A DNA stretch of 30,025 nucleotides from Propionibacteriaceae bacterium UBA7704 (GTDB taxonomy: Bacteria > Actinomycetota > Actinomycetes > Propionibacteriales > Propionibacteriaceae), in assembly GCA_002482525.1 (NCBI GenBank), contig DLGC01000023.1, positions 1-30,025 on the forward strand. The letters run 5' to 3'. Position 1 is the first letter of the stretch. The number at the start of each line of letters is the position of its first letter. The position numbers and the translations under genes are program-made. Of this stretch, positions 23,280 to 30,025 are shown piece by piece. The notes beneath the pieces were generated by a model. The model had not been told where the DNA came from. It saw nothing but the letters and a program-made list of their open reading frames with translations, and did no database searches.

Positions 23280-23314
23280 GTGGCACACATCGTCGCACCA
23301 CAGGCAGGTTACAA

Positions 23315-23887
23315 GTGGGATTATTCCGCCCTTACGATCGATCCGAGGACGCCAGCGCCTCGGCGGCGTCGAACACTTCCACCGCCGACAGCGCCGCCAA
23401 GAAGAAGAAGGTCCCCACGCCGACTCGACGCGAAGCCGAGGCGGCTCGTCGCGAGCGGCTGCATCCAACCCTCTCCCCGGCCGAGCAGCGACAGCGTGAC
23501 CGCGAGGCCAAGACTCGCAATCGCGAAGAGGCGTGGAAGAAGGTCGACGACGAGCCCGGCAGGATCCTGCTGCGCAACTTCATCGACTCTCGCAAGGGCA
23601 TCACCCAGTTGTGGATGCCGGTGATCATCGGCGCGTTGGCATTGGCGCTGGCCGCGATGTACATCAACCCCGAAGTGGCGGTGTACGCCACGTTCTTCCC
23701 GTACCTGGCGTTGTTCGCGCTCGCGATCCACATCTTCCTGCTATGGCGGCAGTTCAAGGTGTTGCACGCCGAGCGACTGCCCAATGAGTCGGTGCGCGGC
23801 CTGCTGATGTACATGATCAACCGGATCATCAGCCTTCGCCGGTTCCGCATGCCGGCACCGACCGTCAAGCCGGGCGACGAGATCTGA
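23315..23887 (+). CDS. DUF3043 family membrane protein
   Basis: 190 residues. A long charged N-terminal region (20-90) rich in Lys, Arg and Glu contains AAKKKKVPTPTRREAEAARRERLHPTL-type blocks. It is followed by ILLRNFIDSRKGITQLWMP, two membrane spans (about 103-118 and 124-144), and a basic C-terminal cytoplasmic tail. This order is the DUF3043 pattern found across actinobacteria. Function is unknown. GTG 23315 has AGGCAGG as ribosome site. The 67-residue gene starts seven bases downstream, so the two form an operon. The neighbourhood of erpA is shared with other actinobacteria as I recall it. Confidence 0.9.
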   Translation: MGLFRPYDRSEDASASAASNTSTADSAAKKKKVPTPTRREAEAARRERLHPTLSPAEQRQRDREAKTRNREEAWKKVDDEPGRILLRNFIDSRKGITQLWMPVIIGALALALAAMYINPEVAVYATFFPYLALFALAIHIFLLWRQFKVLHAERLPNESVRGLLMYMINRIISLRRFRMPAPTVKPGDEI

Positions 23888-23893
23888 GTCACG

Positions 23894-24097
23894 ATGGGGT
23901 TCCACTGGCAGTCGCACCCGGAGCTGGAGCCCGAGTTGCGCATTGAGCTAGGACTCACCGGACGCTTTGCCGACCAGGCCACCGCGGAGGCCTGGCTCGC
24001 CGAAAACTACCCCACCCTGACTGCTTCCGGAGTACTCACCGTGTCCCTGTACGAGCAGGAAAGGCTCGTGTACGGCCCGATGAGTTTGGAGCCCTGA
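23894..24097 (+). CDS. Small conserved protein, function unknown
   Basis: 67 residues, acidic and soluble. Visible blocks are WQSHPELEPELRIELGL, the TAEAWLAENYPTL helix and LYEQERLVYGPMSLEP at the end. I recall the VYGPMSL ending from small actinobacterial proteins. No named domain. It follows DUF3043 by six bases and is probably cotranscribed. The 124 bases after it contain no supported gene. Confidence 0.75.
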   Translation: MGFHWQSHPELEPELRIELGLTGRFADQATAEAWLAENYPTLTASGVLTVSLYEQERLVYGPMSLEP

Positions 24098-24215
24098 GCA
24101 CCTACCGTTCCGACATGGTGGACACCGGGTGGGTGGACTGCCTCAGCGAAGTGGCCGAGGTGCTGGCCCCACGCCAGATCCGGCTGGGCAGAGTCGCGCC
24201 GCCGGCGGTTCGGCT

Positions 24216-24247
24216 CCCGTTTCAGCCCTTCGGCTGCGCGAAACGGG
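24216..24247. terminator. Branched palindrome across the end of the 121-residue gene
   Basis: CCCGTTTC (24216-24223) pairs with GAAACGGG (24240-24247), and AGCC/GGCT pair inside around CTTC. It spans the stop codon of the leftward 121-residue gene at 24222. It could end transcription for both converging operons. Confidence 0.5.
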
Positions 24248-24587
24248 ATCGTCCCCTAGCGCCGAGCTGGGCGATCAGTTCGGCCAACACATCGACGCCG
24301 CCGCTACGGTAGGCGATCCAATCCTGACCGGCGCCACGCTGCTGCAGCACGTCGAGCTGCCCGGCCCAGGAGTACTCGGCGGCCGACGCCGCCTCGGTCA
24401 GTTCGGTGCCGGTGAGGACGGCCCGCTGCACTTCTCGCAGCGCGGCCCAGCGTCCTTCGGCGTACTTCATTCCCGGGACGGAGATTCCGGCCTTGGTGAA
24501 GGTGCACATCGCCTGACCTGCGCTACGTCCCTGGAGTAGTTCGGTGGCTTTGCCGATCCACTCATCGAGATCGACGGGGTCGGTCAT
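24222..24587 (-). CDS. Hypothetical protein coupled to a CPVC membrane protein
   Basis: 121 residues, soluble, mostly helical, one cysteine (C28). It begins MTDPVDLDEWIGKATELLQG; later pieces are AEGRWAALREVQRAVLTGTELTEAASAA, WAGQLDVLQQRGAGQDWIAYRSGG and VLAELIAQLG. I recognise no domain. The ATG overlaps the upstream membrane-protein stop as ATGA, so the two are translated together. The longer frame upstream to 24893 runs within that gene in another phase and is a shadow. The 3' end lies inside a branched palindrome. Confidence 0.7.
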   Translation of the reverse strand: MTDPVDLDEWIGKATELLQGRSAGQAMCTFTKAGISVPGMKYAEGRWAALREVQRAVLTGTELTEAASAAEYSWAGQLDVLQQRGAGQDWIAYRSGGVDVLAELIAQLGARGRSRFAQPKG

Positions 24588-25099
24588 GCCGCCGATGAGG
24601 TCTGGCAGGCGATCTCGCCGCGTAGTCGTCGCCACAGGGCGTAACCCAACAGCGCCACCCCGCCGAGTGCCAACAGCGGCTGAACCGGGGCGAACCACTG
24701 CAGAGCGCCGGTGTAGCCCAGTGCCAGAAGCACGATCTTGTTGCACACGGGGCAGCCCACGGCGAAGTAGCTCAGCAGGCTGCCGGCCACGCCGAACCGC
24801 CCCGGCGTGCGCGGTGCTGCCGGGTCTCGCACATAGGTTGCCGTGAGCAACCCGCCCAGGACTGCCGTGATGACGAGCACCGGCCACGCCCACCAGGTCG
24901 TGGCCACTTCACGTCCAAAGACAGGGTTCGGGATCATAGCGGTGGACAGTCCGATGAAGGCCACAATCGCGAGGGCACTCGCCCCCGCTGTGAACCAGCG
25001 TCGACGTGGCCAATCCCGCAGCCGCTGCCATTGACCAGCAACCGGCGCCGCCACTCCCGCGGCCACCACCGACTGCACTCTCTCATCCGTTCCCGGCAT
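24584..25099 (-). CDS. Integral membrane protein with CPVC motif
   Basis: 171 residues with about four membrane spans (roughly 36-56, 70-90, 104-130 and 137-157). The GCPVC motif (C116, C119) sits at the start of a hydrophobic segment, GCPVCNKIVLLALGYTGAL. A CPxC pair within a membrane protein suggests a thiol-disulfide or metal-handling role, but I do not recognise a named family. ATG 25099 follows a TACCCT box by seven bases, supporting it over GTG 25132. It is first of a two-gene unit with the 121-residue protein. A metal transporter, a disulfide carrier or a copper-related role are all possible. Confidence 0.75.
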   Translation of the reverse strand: MPGTDERVQSVVAAGVAAPVAGQWQRLRDWPRRRWFTAGASALAIVAFIGLSTAMIPNPVFGREVATTWWAWPVLVITAVLGGLLTATYVRDPAAPRTPGRFGVAGSLLSYFAVGCPVCNKIVLLALGYTGALQWFAPVQPLLALGGVALLGYALWRRLRGEIACQTSSAA

Positions 25100-25112
25100 A
25101 CCCCCAAGGGTA
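25100..25112 (-). promoter_or_regulatory. Leaderless -10 element of the CPVC gene
   Basis: On the minus strand TACCCT (25112-25107) is seven bases before ATG 25099. Confidence 0.55.
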
Positions 25113-25168
25113 TCCCACTGTGATGGCGCCACGCAGTGGCAGGGTTGCTACTGGTCGCCCAGTAGCGG

Positions 25169-26263
25169 TCAGGACGAGCGGACGCCGGGAGTGACGAATG
25201 GGGGCTTGACGACCTCGAAAGGCTCATGGCGTCCCCGCACCGAGACCTCGACCACATCGCCGAGGCGGACGCCGCGATCGAGCAGCGCCAGGGCGATGCC
25301 GTGGGAAAGGGTGGGTGAGAACGTGCCAGACGTCACCCGTCCAATGACTTCGCCGTGAACCAGCACCTCCATGTCGGGACGCGGGATCGATCGGCTCAGA
25401 GCCTTCAGCCCTCGCAGCAGCGGCCCGCTCTTCGCCTGCCGCTGCGCACGGAGCGCCTCGGCGCCGACGAACTCCGCTTTGTCCCAACCGACGGCCCAGC
25501 CGACATTGGCCATCACCGGGCTGATGTCGAGACTCAACTCGTGGCCGTGCAAGGGGTAGCCCATCTCGGTTCGCAGCGTGTCGCGGGCACCCAGGCCACA
25601 CAACTGCAGCGCATGATGCTGCCCGGCAGCGACCACCGCGTCCCATGCCGCCAGGGCGGCGGCAGCAGGCACCACCAACTCGTAGCCGCGCTCTCCGGTG
25701 TAACCCGTGCGGCACACTGTCAGCTCGATACCGTCGAGTTGGGCAACCGCGAAGCTCATGTAGTCCTGATCGGTGGGCAGCCCCAACTCGGCCAGGAGTT
25801 CATCGGATTCCGGACCCTGCACGGCGATCACCGCATAGTCGCGATGCTCGTTGGTCACGGTGATCCCCTCCGGCGCGGCGACGGCAAATGCCTCGACCAC
25901 GGTCGCGGTGTTGGCCGCGTTGGGAATGATGAAGACTTCGTCATCGCTGAACAGGTAGGCGATCATGTCGTCCACCACGCCGCCGTCGGCGGTGCACAAC
26001 AGGGTGTATTGCGCCTGGCCAGGGCCAATGCGTCGCAGCTCGTTGGTGACCATCCGATTGACGAAGTCGGCGGCGCCGGTGCCGCGAACCCGCATCTTGC
26101 CGAGGTGGCTGACGTCGAACACCCCCACCGAGTTCCGGACGGCGCGGTGTTCGCCTACCACCCCGCCGTACTGCAGCGGCATCAGCCAGCCGCCGAACTC
26201 GGAGAAGGTCGCGCCGGCTTCCACGTGGCGATCATGAAGCGGGGAATGGAGTGGTTCGGTCAT
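25169..26263 (-). CDS. gcvT: Aminomethyltransferase, glycine cleavage T protein
   Basis: 364 residues, the usual size. It moves the aminomethyl carbon from lipoyl-H protein to tetrahydrofolate and releases ammonia in the glycine cleavage system. Motifs are GVFDVSHLGKM (47-57), GQAQYTLLCTADGGVVDD (82-99) with the catalytic aspartate at 98 or 99, RTGYTGERGYEL and LGARDTLRTEMGYPLHGHE. ATG 26263 has a GGAGG ribosome site and a TAACGT -10-like box at 26285-26290. gcvH and gcvP are not in the window. It is divergent from pepA. M. tuberculosis gcvT (Rv2211c) also sits near pepB and sucB. Confidence 0.96.
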   Translation of the reverse strand: MTEPLHSPLHDRHVEAGATFSEFGGWLMPLQYGGVVGEHRAVRNSVGVFDVSHLGKMRVRGTGAADFVNRMVTNELRRIGPGQAQYTLLCTADGGVVDDMIAYLFSDDEVFIIPNAANTATVVEAFAVAAPEGITVTNEHRDYAVIAVQGPESDELLAELGLPTDQDYMSFAVAQLDGIELTVCRTGYTGERGYELVVPAAAALAAWDAVVAAGQHHALQLCGLGARDTLRTEMGYPLHGHELSLDISPVMANVGWAVGWDKAEFVGAEALRAQRQAKSGPLLRGLKALSRSIPRPDMEVLVHGEVIGRVTSGTFSPTLSHGIALALLDRGVRLGDVVEVSVRGRHEPFEVVKPPFVTPGVRSS

Positions 26264-26284
26264 GGTGCCTCCTGTCGGGAGTAC

Positions 26285-26290
26285 ACGTTA
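26285..26290 (-). promoter_or_regulatory. Likely -10 box of gcvT
   Basis: TAACGT matches TAnnnT at a distance that gives a short leader carrying the GGAGG ribosome site. No glycine riboswitch is visible in the 141 bases between the gcvT and pepA starts. Confidence 0.35.
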
Positions 26291-26357
26291 GCCATCAGCA
26301 GGCCTGTGGGGGGAAACCCGCACACATGATCCCCTACATGGCCAGGCCCAAGCGAAG

Positions 26358-26368
26358 TAGCCTAGGGT
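26358..26368 (+). promoter_or_regulatory. Likely -10 region of pepA
   Basis: Two overlapping TAnnnT boxes, TAGCCT and TAGGGT, lie 37-47 bases before GTG 26405, leaving room for a leader with the GAAGGAAG ribosome site. Confidence 0.4.
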
Positions 26369-26404
26369 CGTTGCGGTCTACACCTAGTCGAGAAGGAAGC
26401 AAAC

Positions 26405-27901
26405 GTGTTCAGCTTCAGCCTTCCCACCATCAAGCTCGCCACTGGCGCAGCGTCAGACCCCGGGATGCTGGTGGTCGGCCTCGCCGAGGCCCAGGACGGC
26501 GATCTGCTGGTGGGCCTGTCCGAGGATCTGGCAAAGGCGACGACCAAGGCTTTGGGCACCGACGTGCTCAGTCTCGCCAAGACATTCGGGGCATCGTCGA
26601 AGACGGGCACCTGTGCGCTGCTCGCGTTGCCGGGCGGCATCCGTCTGGTCGTAGTCGGCGTGGGCCCGATCGATGTCACCGCCGAGCAGGTTCGGCGCGC
26701 TGCCGGGGCTGCGGTTCGGATGATCGCCGGGCTGCCCGCGGACAAGCCGCATCAGGTGACCCTCAGCCTGGACACCACTGAGCCGTCCATCATCAAAGGC
26801 GCAGCCGAGGGTGCCCTGCTGGGCAGCTATCACTACGGACCCACCAAGACCGAGACGCCGGGAATCGGCGCCATCACGGTGGTCTCCACCAGCCGCAAGC
26901 CGGACGCCAAGCAGGCCCTCGATCTCGCGCAGGTCACCGCCGAGGCCGTGCTGCAGGCCCGGGATTGGGTTAATACTCCGGCAAACCTGCTCTACCCGGA
27001 GACCTTCGTGGAATCCGCACGCGCGGTCACCAAGGGCTCCAAGGTGGCCATCGATGTTTGGGACGACAAGGCTTTGGAGCGCGACGGCTTCGGTGGCATC
27101 CTCGCCGTCGGCGGTGGATCGTCCCGCAAACCACGACTGCTGAAGGTCGCCTACGCGCCGCGGGGTGCACGGTTCCACCTGGTGCTGGTCGGCAAGGGCA
27201 TCACCTTCGATGCCGGTGGCCTGGATCTCAAGACCCAGGACGGCATGTACACCATGAAGTGCGACATGGCTGGTGCTGCCTCGGTGATCGCAGCGGTGAA
27301 CGCCATCGCCAAACTGGGCCTGCGCATTCAGGTGACGGCCTGGGCGGCACTCGCCGAGAACCTGCCCTCGGGCACGGCGTACCGTCCCTCCGATGTGTTG
27401 ACCATGTTCAACGGTGCCACCGTGGAGAACGGCAACACCGACGCCGAAGGCCGCCTGGTGCTCGCCGACGCCCTGGCCAAGGCCAGCAGTGAGAAGCCTG
27501 ACCTGGTCGTCGATGTGGCCACGCTCACCGGGGCCTGCATGGTGGCGCTGGGAACTCAGGTGGCCGGGTTGATGGCCCGCGACGATGAGACCGCCGATAT
27601 GGTGTTGGACGCCGCCGAGGCGGCCGGCGAGTTGTTCTGGCAGCTTCCGATCACCGACGATGCGGCCCCGAAACTCGCGTCGAAGGTGGCCGATGTGAAG
27701 TCCACCGGAGATCGCTACGGCGGCGCACTGACCGCTGCGGCCTTCCTGTCCACCTTTGTGCCCGAGGACACTCCGTGGGCCCACCTCGATATCGCCGGCC
27801 CGGCATTCAACGATGCGGCCGAGCACGGCTACGTCACCACTGGTGGAACCGGCATGAGCGTGCGCACCCTGATTGCACTCGCCCACGCCCGGGCCAACTG
27901 A
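26405..27901 (+). CDS. pepA: Leucyl aminopeptidase (M17 family)
   Basis: 498-residue cytoplasmic zinc aminopeptidase that removes N-terminal residues from peptides. The N-terminal domain (1-170) is variable. The C-terminal catalytic domain carries metal and catalytic residues: K264 and D269 in GKGITFDAGG, K276, D287 in KCDMAGAA, and D346 and E348 with R350 in the signature NTDAEGRL. All are intact. GTG 26405 has GAAGGAAG as ribosome site. The FAD oxidoreductase gene starts one base after the pepA stop codon. In M. tuberculosis the pepB-gcvT-sucB grouping is similar. Confidence 0.96.
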   Translation: MFSFSLPTIKLATGAASDPGMLVVGLAEAQDGDLLVGLSEDLAKATTKALGTDVLSLAKTFGASSKTGTCALLALPGGIRLVVVGVGPIDVTAEQVRRAAGAAVRMIAGLPADKPHQVTLSLDTTEPSIIKGAAEGALLGSYHYGPTKTETPGIGAITVVSTSRKPDAKQALDLAQVTAEAVLQARDWVNTPANLLYPETFVESARAVTKGSKVAIDVWDDKALERDGFGGILAVGGGSSRKPRLLKVAYAPRGARFHLVLVGKGITFDAGGLDLKTQDGMYTMKCDMAGAASVIAAVNAIAKLGLRIQVTAWAALAENLPSGTAYRPSDVLTMFNGATVENGNTDAEGRLVLADALAKASSEKPDLVVDVATLTGACMVALGTQVAGLMARDDETADMVLDAAEAAGELFWQLPITDDAAPKLASKVADVKSTGDRYGGALTAAAFLSTFVPEDTPWAHLDIAGPAFNDAAEHGYVTTGGTGMSVRTLIALAHARAN

Positions 27902-27902
27902 T

Positions 27903-29468
27903 ATGGCAACTCGCGCCACCGATCTGGTGGTTGTCGGTGCCGGCGCGGCCGGACTGCTCGCGGCAGCCGCGGCGCGTCGCCTCGGTGACAGTGTGCTCGT
28001 CGTGGATGCCGCAGCAGCAGCCGGCGGCAATACTGCGGGAGGCTCCGGCGAGTTCTGGCTGCCGGCGAACCCCCTGCAGGAGAAGGCAGGCCTGGCCGAC
28101 TCCGTGGCCGAGGCAGCCGAGTACCTGCAGGCCCTGATGGGGGCGGTGGCTGATCCGTCCGATGCGGCGCGACGCGCTGCCTTCGTCCGGACGGCACCGA
28201 AGCTGGCCCGCTGGCTGGTTTCCTCCAAACTGCCGTTGAGCATCGCCAAGGGCGCGGGTGATCGGTATCCGGTGTTGCCCGGGGCCAAGGTGCACGGGCG
28301 GACCCTGCAGACCGGCCCCTTGGATCGCCGCCTGCTCGGTGAGACCGAGCAGGCGCTCGGACGGCCGGCCAGGGGCATCACCGAGACGATGGCCCGACTC
28401 CCGCTGACACTGCCGCTGCCGCGTCCGACCAGCGGGGGTGGCGACTCGCTGGTGGCTCATCTGCTGCATCGCGCCGTAGCCAACGGTGTCGAGCTGTGGC
28501 TGAACTCACCGGTCACCGACTTGCTGGGCGACGAGAGCGGCGTCACGGGCGTCGTGGTGAATCGCGAAGGCGTGCGGACCGAGGTACCGGCCCGCCGAGT
28601 GCTCCTAGCCGGCGGCGGTTTCGAATCCAATGAGGACCTGCGCCAGGAGTATCTGCCGCTGCCCACCAGCAGCAGCTGGACCACAACCTCCGAGCGCATC
28701 GGCGACGGCAAGCTCATCGAGATGGCCATGCGGCTGGGCGCAGCGACCGGCAATCTCGGCGACGCCTGGTGGGTTCCGGTGGTTCTGGTCGATGGCGGCG
28801 CCTATTCGGTGAGCGAGGCCCTGGCAGCACCGCACAGTCTGTTGGTGGACTCAGCCGGGGACCGTTTCCTCGACGAGACCAGCAGCAGTTACGAGGTCGG
28901 ACGCACCATGTACGACCACAGTCGCGCGGTGCGTGCCGTGCCGTCCTACCTGATCATGGATCAGCGTCATCGTCAGGCGACGGCCTTGGGCCCGTGGGCG
29001 AAGGGAAACACTCCCCGTCGCGCCCTGGATGCCGGTGAGATCGTGAAGGCCAACACCTTGAACGACCTTGCGCAGACGACCGGGCTGGATCGTGCCGGAC
29101 TGCTGGGCACCGTGGTGCGTTTCAACAGTTTCGCCGGACGCGGCAACGACAGCGATTTTGGACGCGGCGGCCGAGAGGATGCTGGCCGGGCCAAGCGCAA
29201 GAATCCGTCCTTGGGCAAGATCGACAAGCCGCCGTTCTGGGCAGTGAAGGTCTTCCCCGGCGATACCGGCACGCGCGGCGGTGTCACGACGGATGCCGCC
29301 TGGCGGGTGGTACGCAAAGATGCCACCCCGATTGCCGGCCTGTACGCCTGCGCCGGGACGGCGGCTTCGCTGTACACCGGCCTGTCACCGGCACCCGGAG
29401 CAGCATTGGCCGAAGCGCTGGTGGGGGCGTTTCTGGCTGTCACCGACCACCGCCGGGAGCCGAAGTAA
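27903..29468 (+). CDS. FAD-dependent oxidoreductase, KstD/fumarate-reductase flavoprotein type
   Basis: 521 residues with an N-terminal Rossmann FAD motif VVGAGAAG (10-17) and GGNTAGGSGEFWLP (about 41-54). RVLLAGGGFESNEDLRQEYL follows near the middle, and a C-terminal FAD-binding closure runs from PIAGLYACAGTAASLYTG to LSPAPGAALAEALVGAF. This matches the FAD_binding_2 family that includes 3-ketosteroid dehydrogenases and fumarate-reductase-like flavoproteins. The arginine-rich succinate-binding signature of true SdhA is not evident, so a dehydrogenase of unknown substrate is the safer call. ATG 27903 gives a normal N-terminus; the open frame from 27873 lies in pepA. It is probably transcribed with pepA. 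Confidence 0.88.
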   Translation: MATRATDLVVVGAGAAGLLAAAAARRLGDSVLVVDAAAAAGGNTAGGSGEFWLPANPLQEKAGLADSVAEAAEYLQALMGAVADPSDAARRAAFVRTAPKLARWLVSSKLPLSIAKGAGDRYPVLPGAKVHGRTLQTGPLDRRLLGETEQALGRPARGITETMARLPLTLPLPRPTSGGGDSLVAHLLHRAVANGVELWLNSPVTDLLGDESGVTGVVVNREGVRTEVPARRVLLAGGGFESNEDLRQEYLPLPTSSSWTTTSERIGDGKLIEMAMRLGAATGNLGDAWWVPVVLVDGGAYSVSEALAAPHSLLVDSAGDRFLDETSSSYEVGRTMYDHSRAVRAVPSYLIMDQRHRQATALGPWAKGNTPRRALDAGEIVKANTLNDLAQTTGLDRAGLLGTVVRFNSFAGRGNDSDFGRGGREDAGRAKRKNPSLGKIDKPPFWAVKVFPGDTGTRGGVTTDAAWRVVRKDATPIAGLYACAGTAASLYTGLSPAPGAALAEALVGAFLAVTDHRREPK

Positions 29469-29547
29469 CGCCCTGGGGGGTATTCCCGTCCGGATGTCGA
29501 TCAGCGTGCAGCGAACGAACTGTCCCGCATCACGAGCGCGCTCGGAT

Positions 29548-29560
29548 ATCACCAGGTGAT
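29548..29560. promoter_or_regulatory. Palindrome in the sucB upstream region
   Basis: ATCACC-A-GGTGAT is a perfect 6-bp inverted repeat around the expected -35 position of the downstream TAGTCT box (29569-29574). It could be an operator. The rest of the 146-base gap shows no gene. Confidence 0.4.
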
Positions 29561-29568
29561 CCGGGAGG

Positions 29569-29574
29569 CTAGTC
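29569..29574 (+). promoter_or_regulatory. Likely -10 box of sucB
   Basis: TAGTCT fits TAnnnT and gives a leader of about 35 bases containing AAGGAG (29601-29606), eight bases before ATG 29615. Confidence 0.45.
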
Positions 29575-29614
29575 TGGCCTTGGTATCAGCCACCAACTGT
29601 AAGGAGCATCAGAG

Positions 29615-30025
29615 ATGTCCACTCCCGTTCCACTTCCAGCACTTGGGGAGAGTGTCACCGAGGGAACCGTCTCCCGCTGGCTGAAGCAGGTTGGGGACCA
29701 GGTCGCTGCTGATGAACCGTTGGTGGAGATCTCCACCGACAAGGTCGATACCGAAGTGCCCTCCCCGGTGGCCGGAGTCCTGCTGGAGATCGTGGTGCCT
29801 GAGGACGGTGTCGCGGAAGTCGGCGCAACCTTGGCCATCATCGGCGAAGCCGGCGAGGCCGGGGCCGAGAGCCCGTCGACTGCGGCGGCGCCCGCGATGC
29901 CCACCGCCCCGGCCATGCCTACCGCTCCTGCGATGCCCACTGCCCCGGCCATGCCCACCGCTCCTGCGATGCCCACCGCCCCGGCCATGCCCACCGCTCC
30001 TGCGATGCCTGCGGCCCCCGTGGTG
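29615..30025 (+). CDS. sucB: Dihydrolipoamide acyltransferase (2-oxo acid dehydrogenase E2), partial
   Basis: The N-terminal 137 residues only; the gene runs off the right edge. Residues 1-78 are a lipoyl domain. It opens with LPALGESVTEGTVSRWLKQ, and the lipoylated lysine is K43 in EISTDKVDTEV. From residue 95 a Pro/Ala-rich linker has a six-residue repeat, MPTAPA, encoded by six 18-base units. Such linkers swing the lipoyl arm between E1, E2 and E3. The lipoyl domain resembles succinyltransferase-type E2 (GESVTEGTV), so SucB is likelier than pyruvate E2, but the catalytic domain is not visible. A good AAGGAG ribosome site precedes it. In M. tuberculosis the equivalent Rv2215 E2 serves pyruvate dehydrogenase as well, so the substrate needs the missing part. 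Confidence 0.9.
   Translation, partial: MSTPVPLPALGESVTEGTVSRWLKQVGDQVAADEPLVEISTDKVDTEVPSPVAGVLLEIVVPEDGVAEVGATLAIIGEAGEAGAESPSTAAAPAMPTAPAMPTAPAMPTAPAMPTAPAMPTAPAMPTAPAMPAAPVV
29897..30004 (+). repeat. 18-bp coding repeats in the E2 linker
   Basis: Six in-frame 18-base units encode MPTAPA. Codon choice alternates between units ending GCCCCGGCC and units ending GCTCCTGCG, so the true period is 36 bases. The array stops at ATGCCTGCG near the window edge. Confidence 0.9.

Noticed and set aside
24115..24312. A 65-codon plus-strand frame after the 67-residue gene
   Set aside because: No ribosome site, no recognised motif, and it runs into the opposite 121-residue gene and a palindrome.
26264..26404. 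Glycine riboswitch upstream of gcvT
   Set aside because: The gap shared with pepA is 141 bases and a short leader with GGAGG is visible; no tandem aptamer-like structure was seen.
26453..28381. A 642-codon open frame on the minus strand across pepA and the FAD oxidoreductase
   Set aside because: It is antisense to two clear enzyme genes, with low-complexity His/Gly/Gln-rich translation typical of high-GC shadow frames.

Overview
This is a GC-rich chromosomal window from an actinobacterium. The evidence is lineage-typical genes: a GuaB1-type IMPDH-like protein, a sunset-domain protein, a DUF3043 membrane protein, a class II DAHP synthase, a DEDDh-exonuclease/UvrC-like fusion, and a small CxxC protein beside an NlpC/P60 gene. 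About ten genes also carry a TAnnnT -10 box only 6-7 nt before the start codon, the usual layout of actinobacterial leaderless transcripts. Gene content and order resemble the Mycobacterium tuberculosis Rv2178c-Rv2215 region from memory. The intergenic repeats and the lack of the respiratory genes usual there suggest Propionibacteriaceae or a relative, but that placement is inference.

Layout. 1-5500: a 54-bp tandem repeat, a YeiH-type transporter divergent from a LysR regulator, a fused shikimate dehydrogenase-shikimate kinase, and a sortase-anchored surface protein with leucine-rich repeats. 5500-11950: plsC, class II DAHP synthase and threonine aldolase in one leftward group, a divergent esterase, then an NlpC/P60 hydrolase coupled to a lipoprotein with a metalloprotease motif, and a 62-residue CxxC protein. 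12000-15750: a lipoprotein of unknown role, the DEDDh/GIY-YIG nuclease coupled to a lone RAM domain, and a cyclophilin facing them across a hairpin. 15800-21750: the sunset-domain protein with a good terminator, a small conserved gene and a prepilin peptidase, a degenerate receiver coupled to trpD, guaB1, a nested palindrome and a conserved unknown. 21750-25110: an AhpD-like protein, the iron-sulfur carrier erpA, a coiled-coil protein, DUF3043 and a 67-residue partner, and a coupled pair of unknown function whose first gene is a membrane protein with a CPVC motif. 25150-30025: gcvT, divergent pepA followed by an FAD oxidoreductase, and the start of a dihydrolipoamide acyltransferase (sucB/E2).

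Themes. Aromatic biosynthesis appears at three separate places (aroE-aroK, DAHP synthase, trpD). Lipoyl-linked central metabolism (gcvT, E2) and iron-sulfur assembly occupy the right end. Envelope functions (LPXTG protein, NlpC/P60, lipoproteins, PlsC, prepilin peptidase) are scattered among them. No tRNA, rRNA, CRISPR array, transposase or phage gene was seen. No gap without a gene exceeds about 200 bases. I do not see a convincing new defence or mobile system. The most unusual items are the AroE-AroK fusion, the degenerate receiver coupled to trpD, the CPVC membrane-protein pair, and the repeat whose hairpin stem varies in a compensated way.
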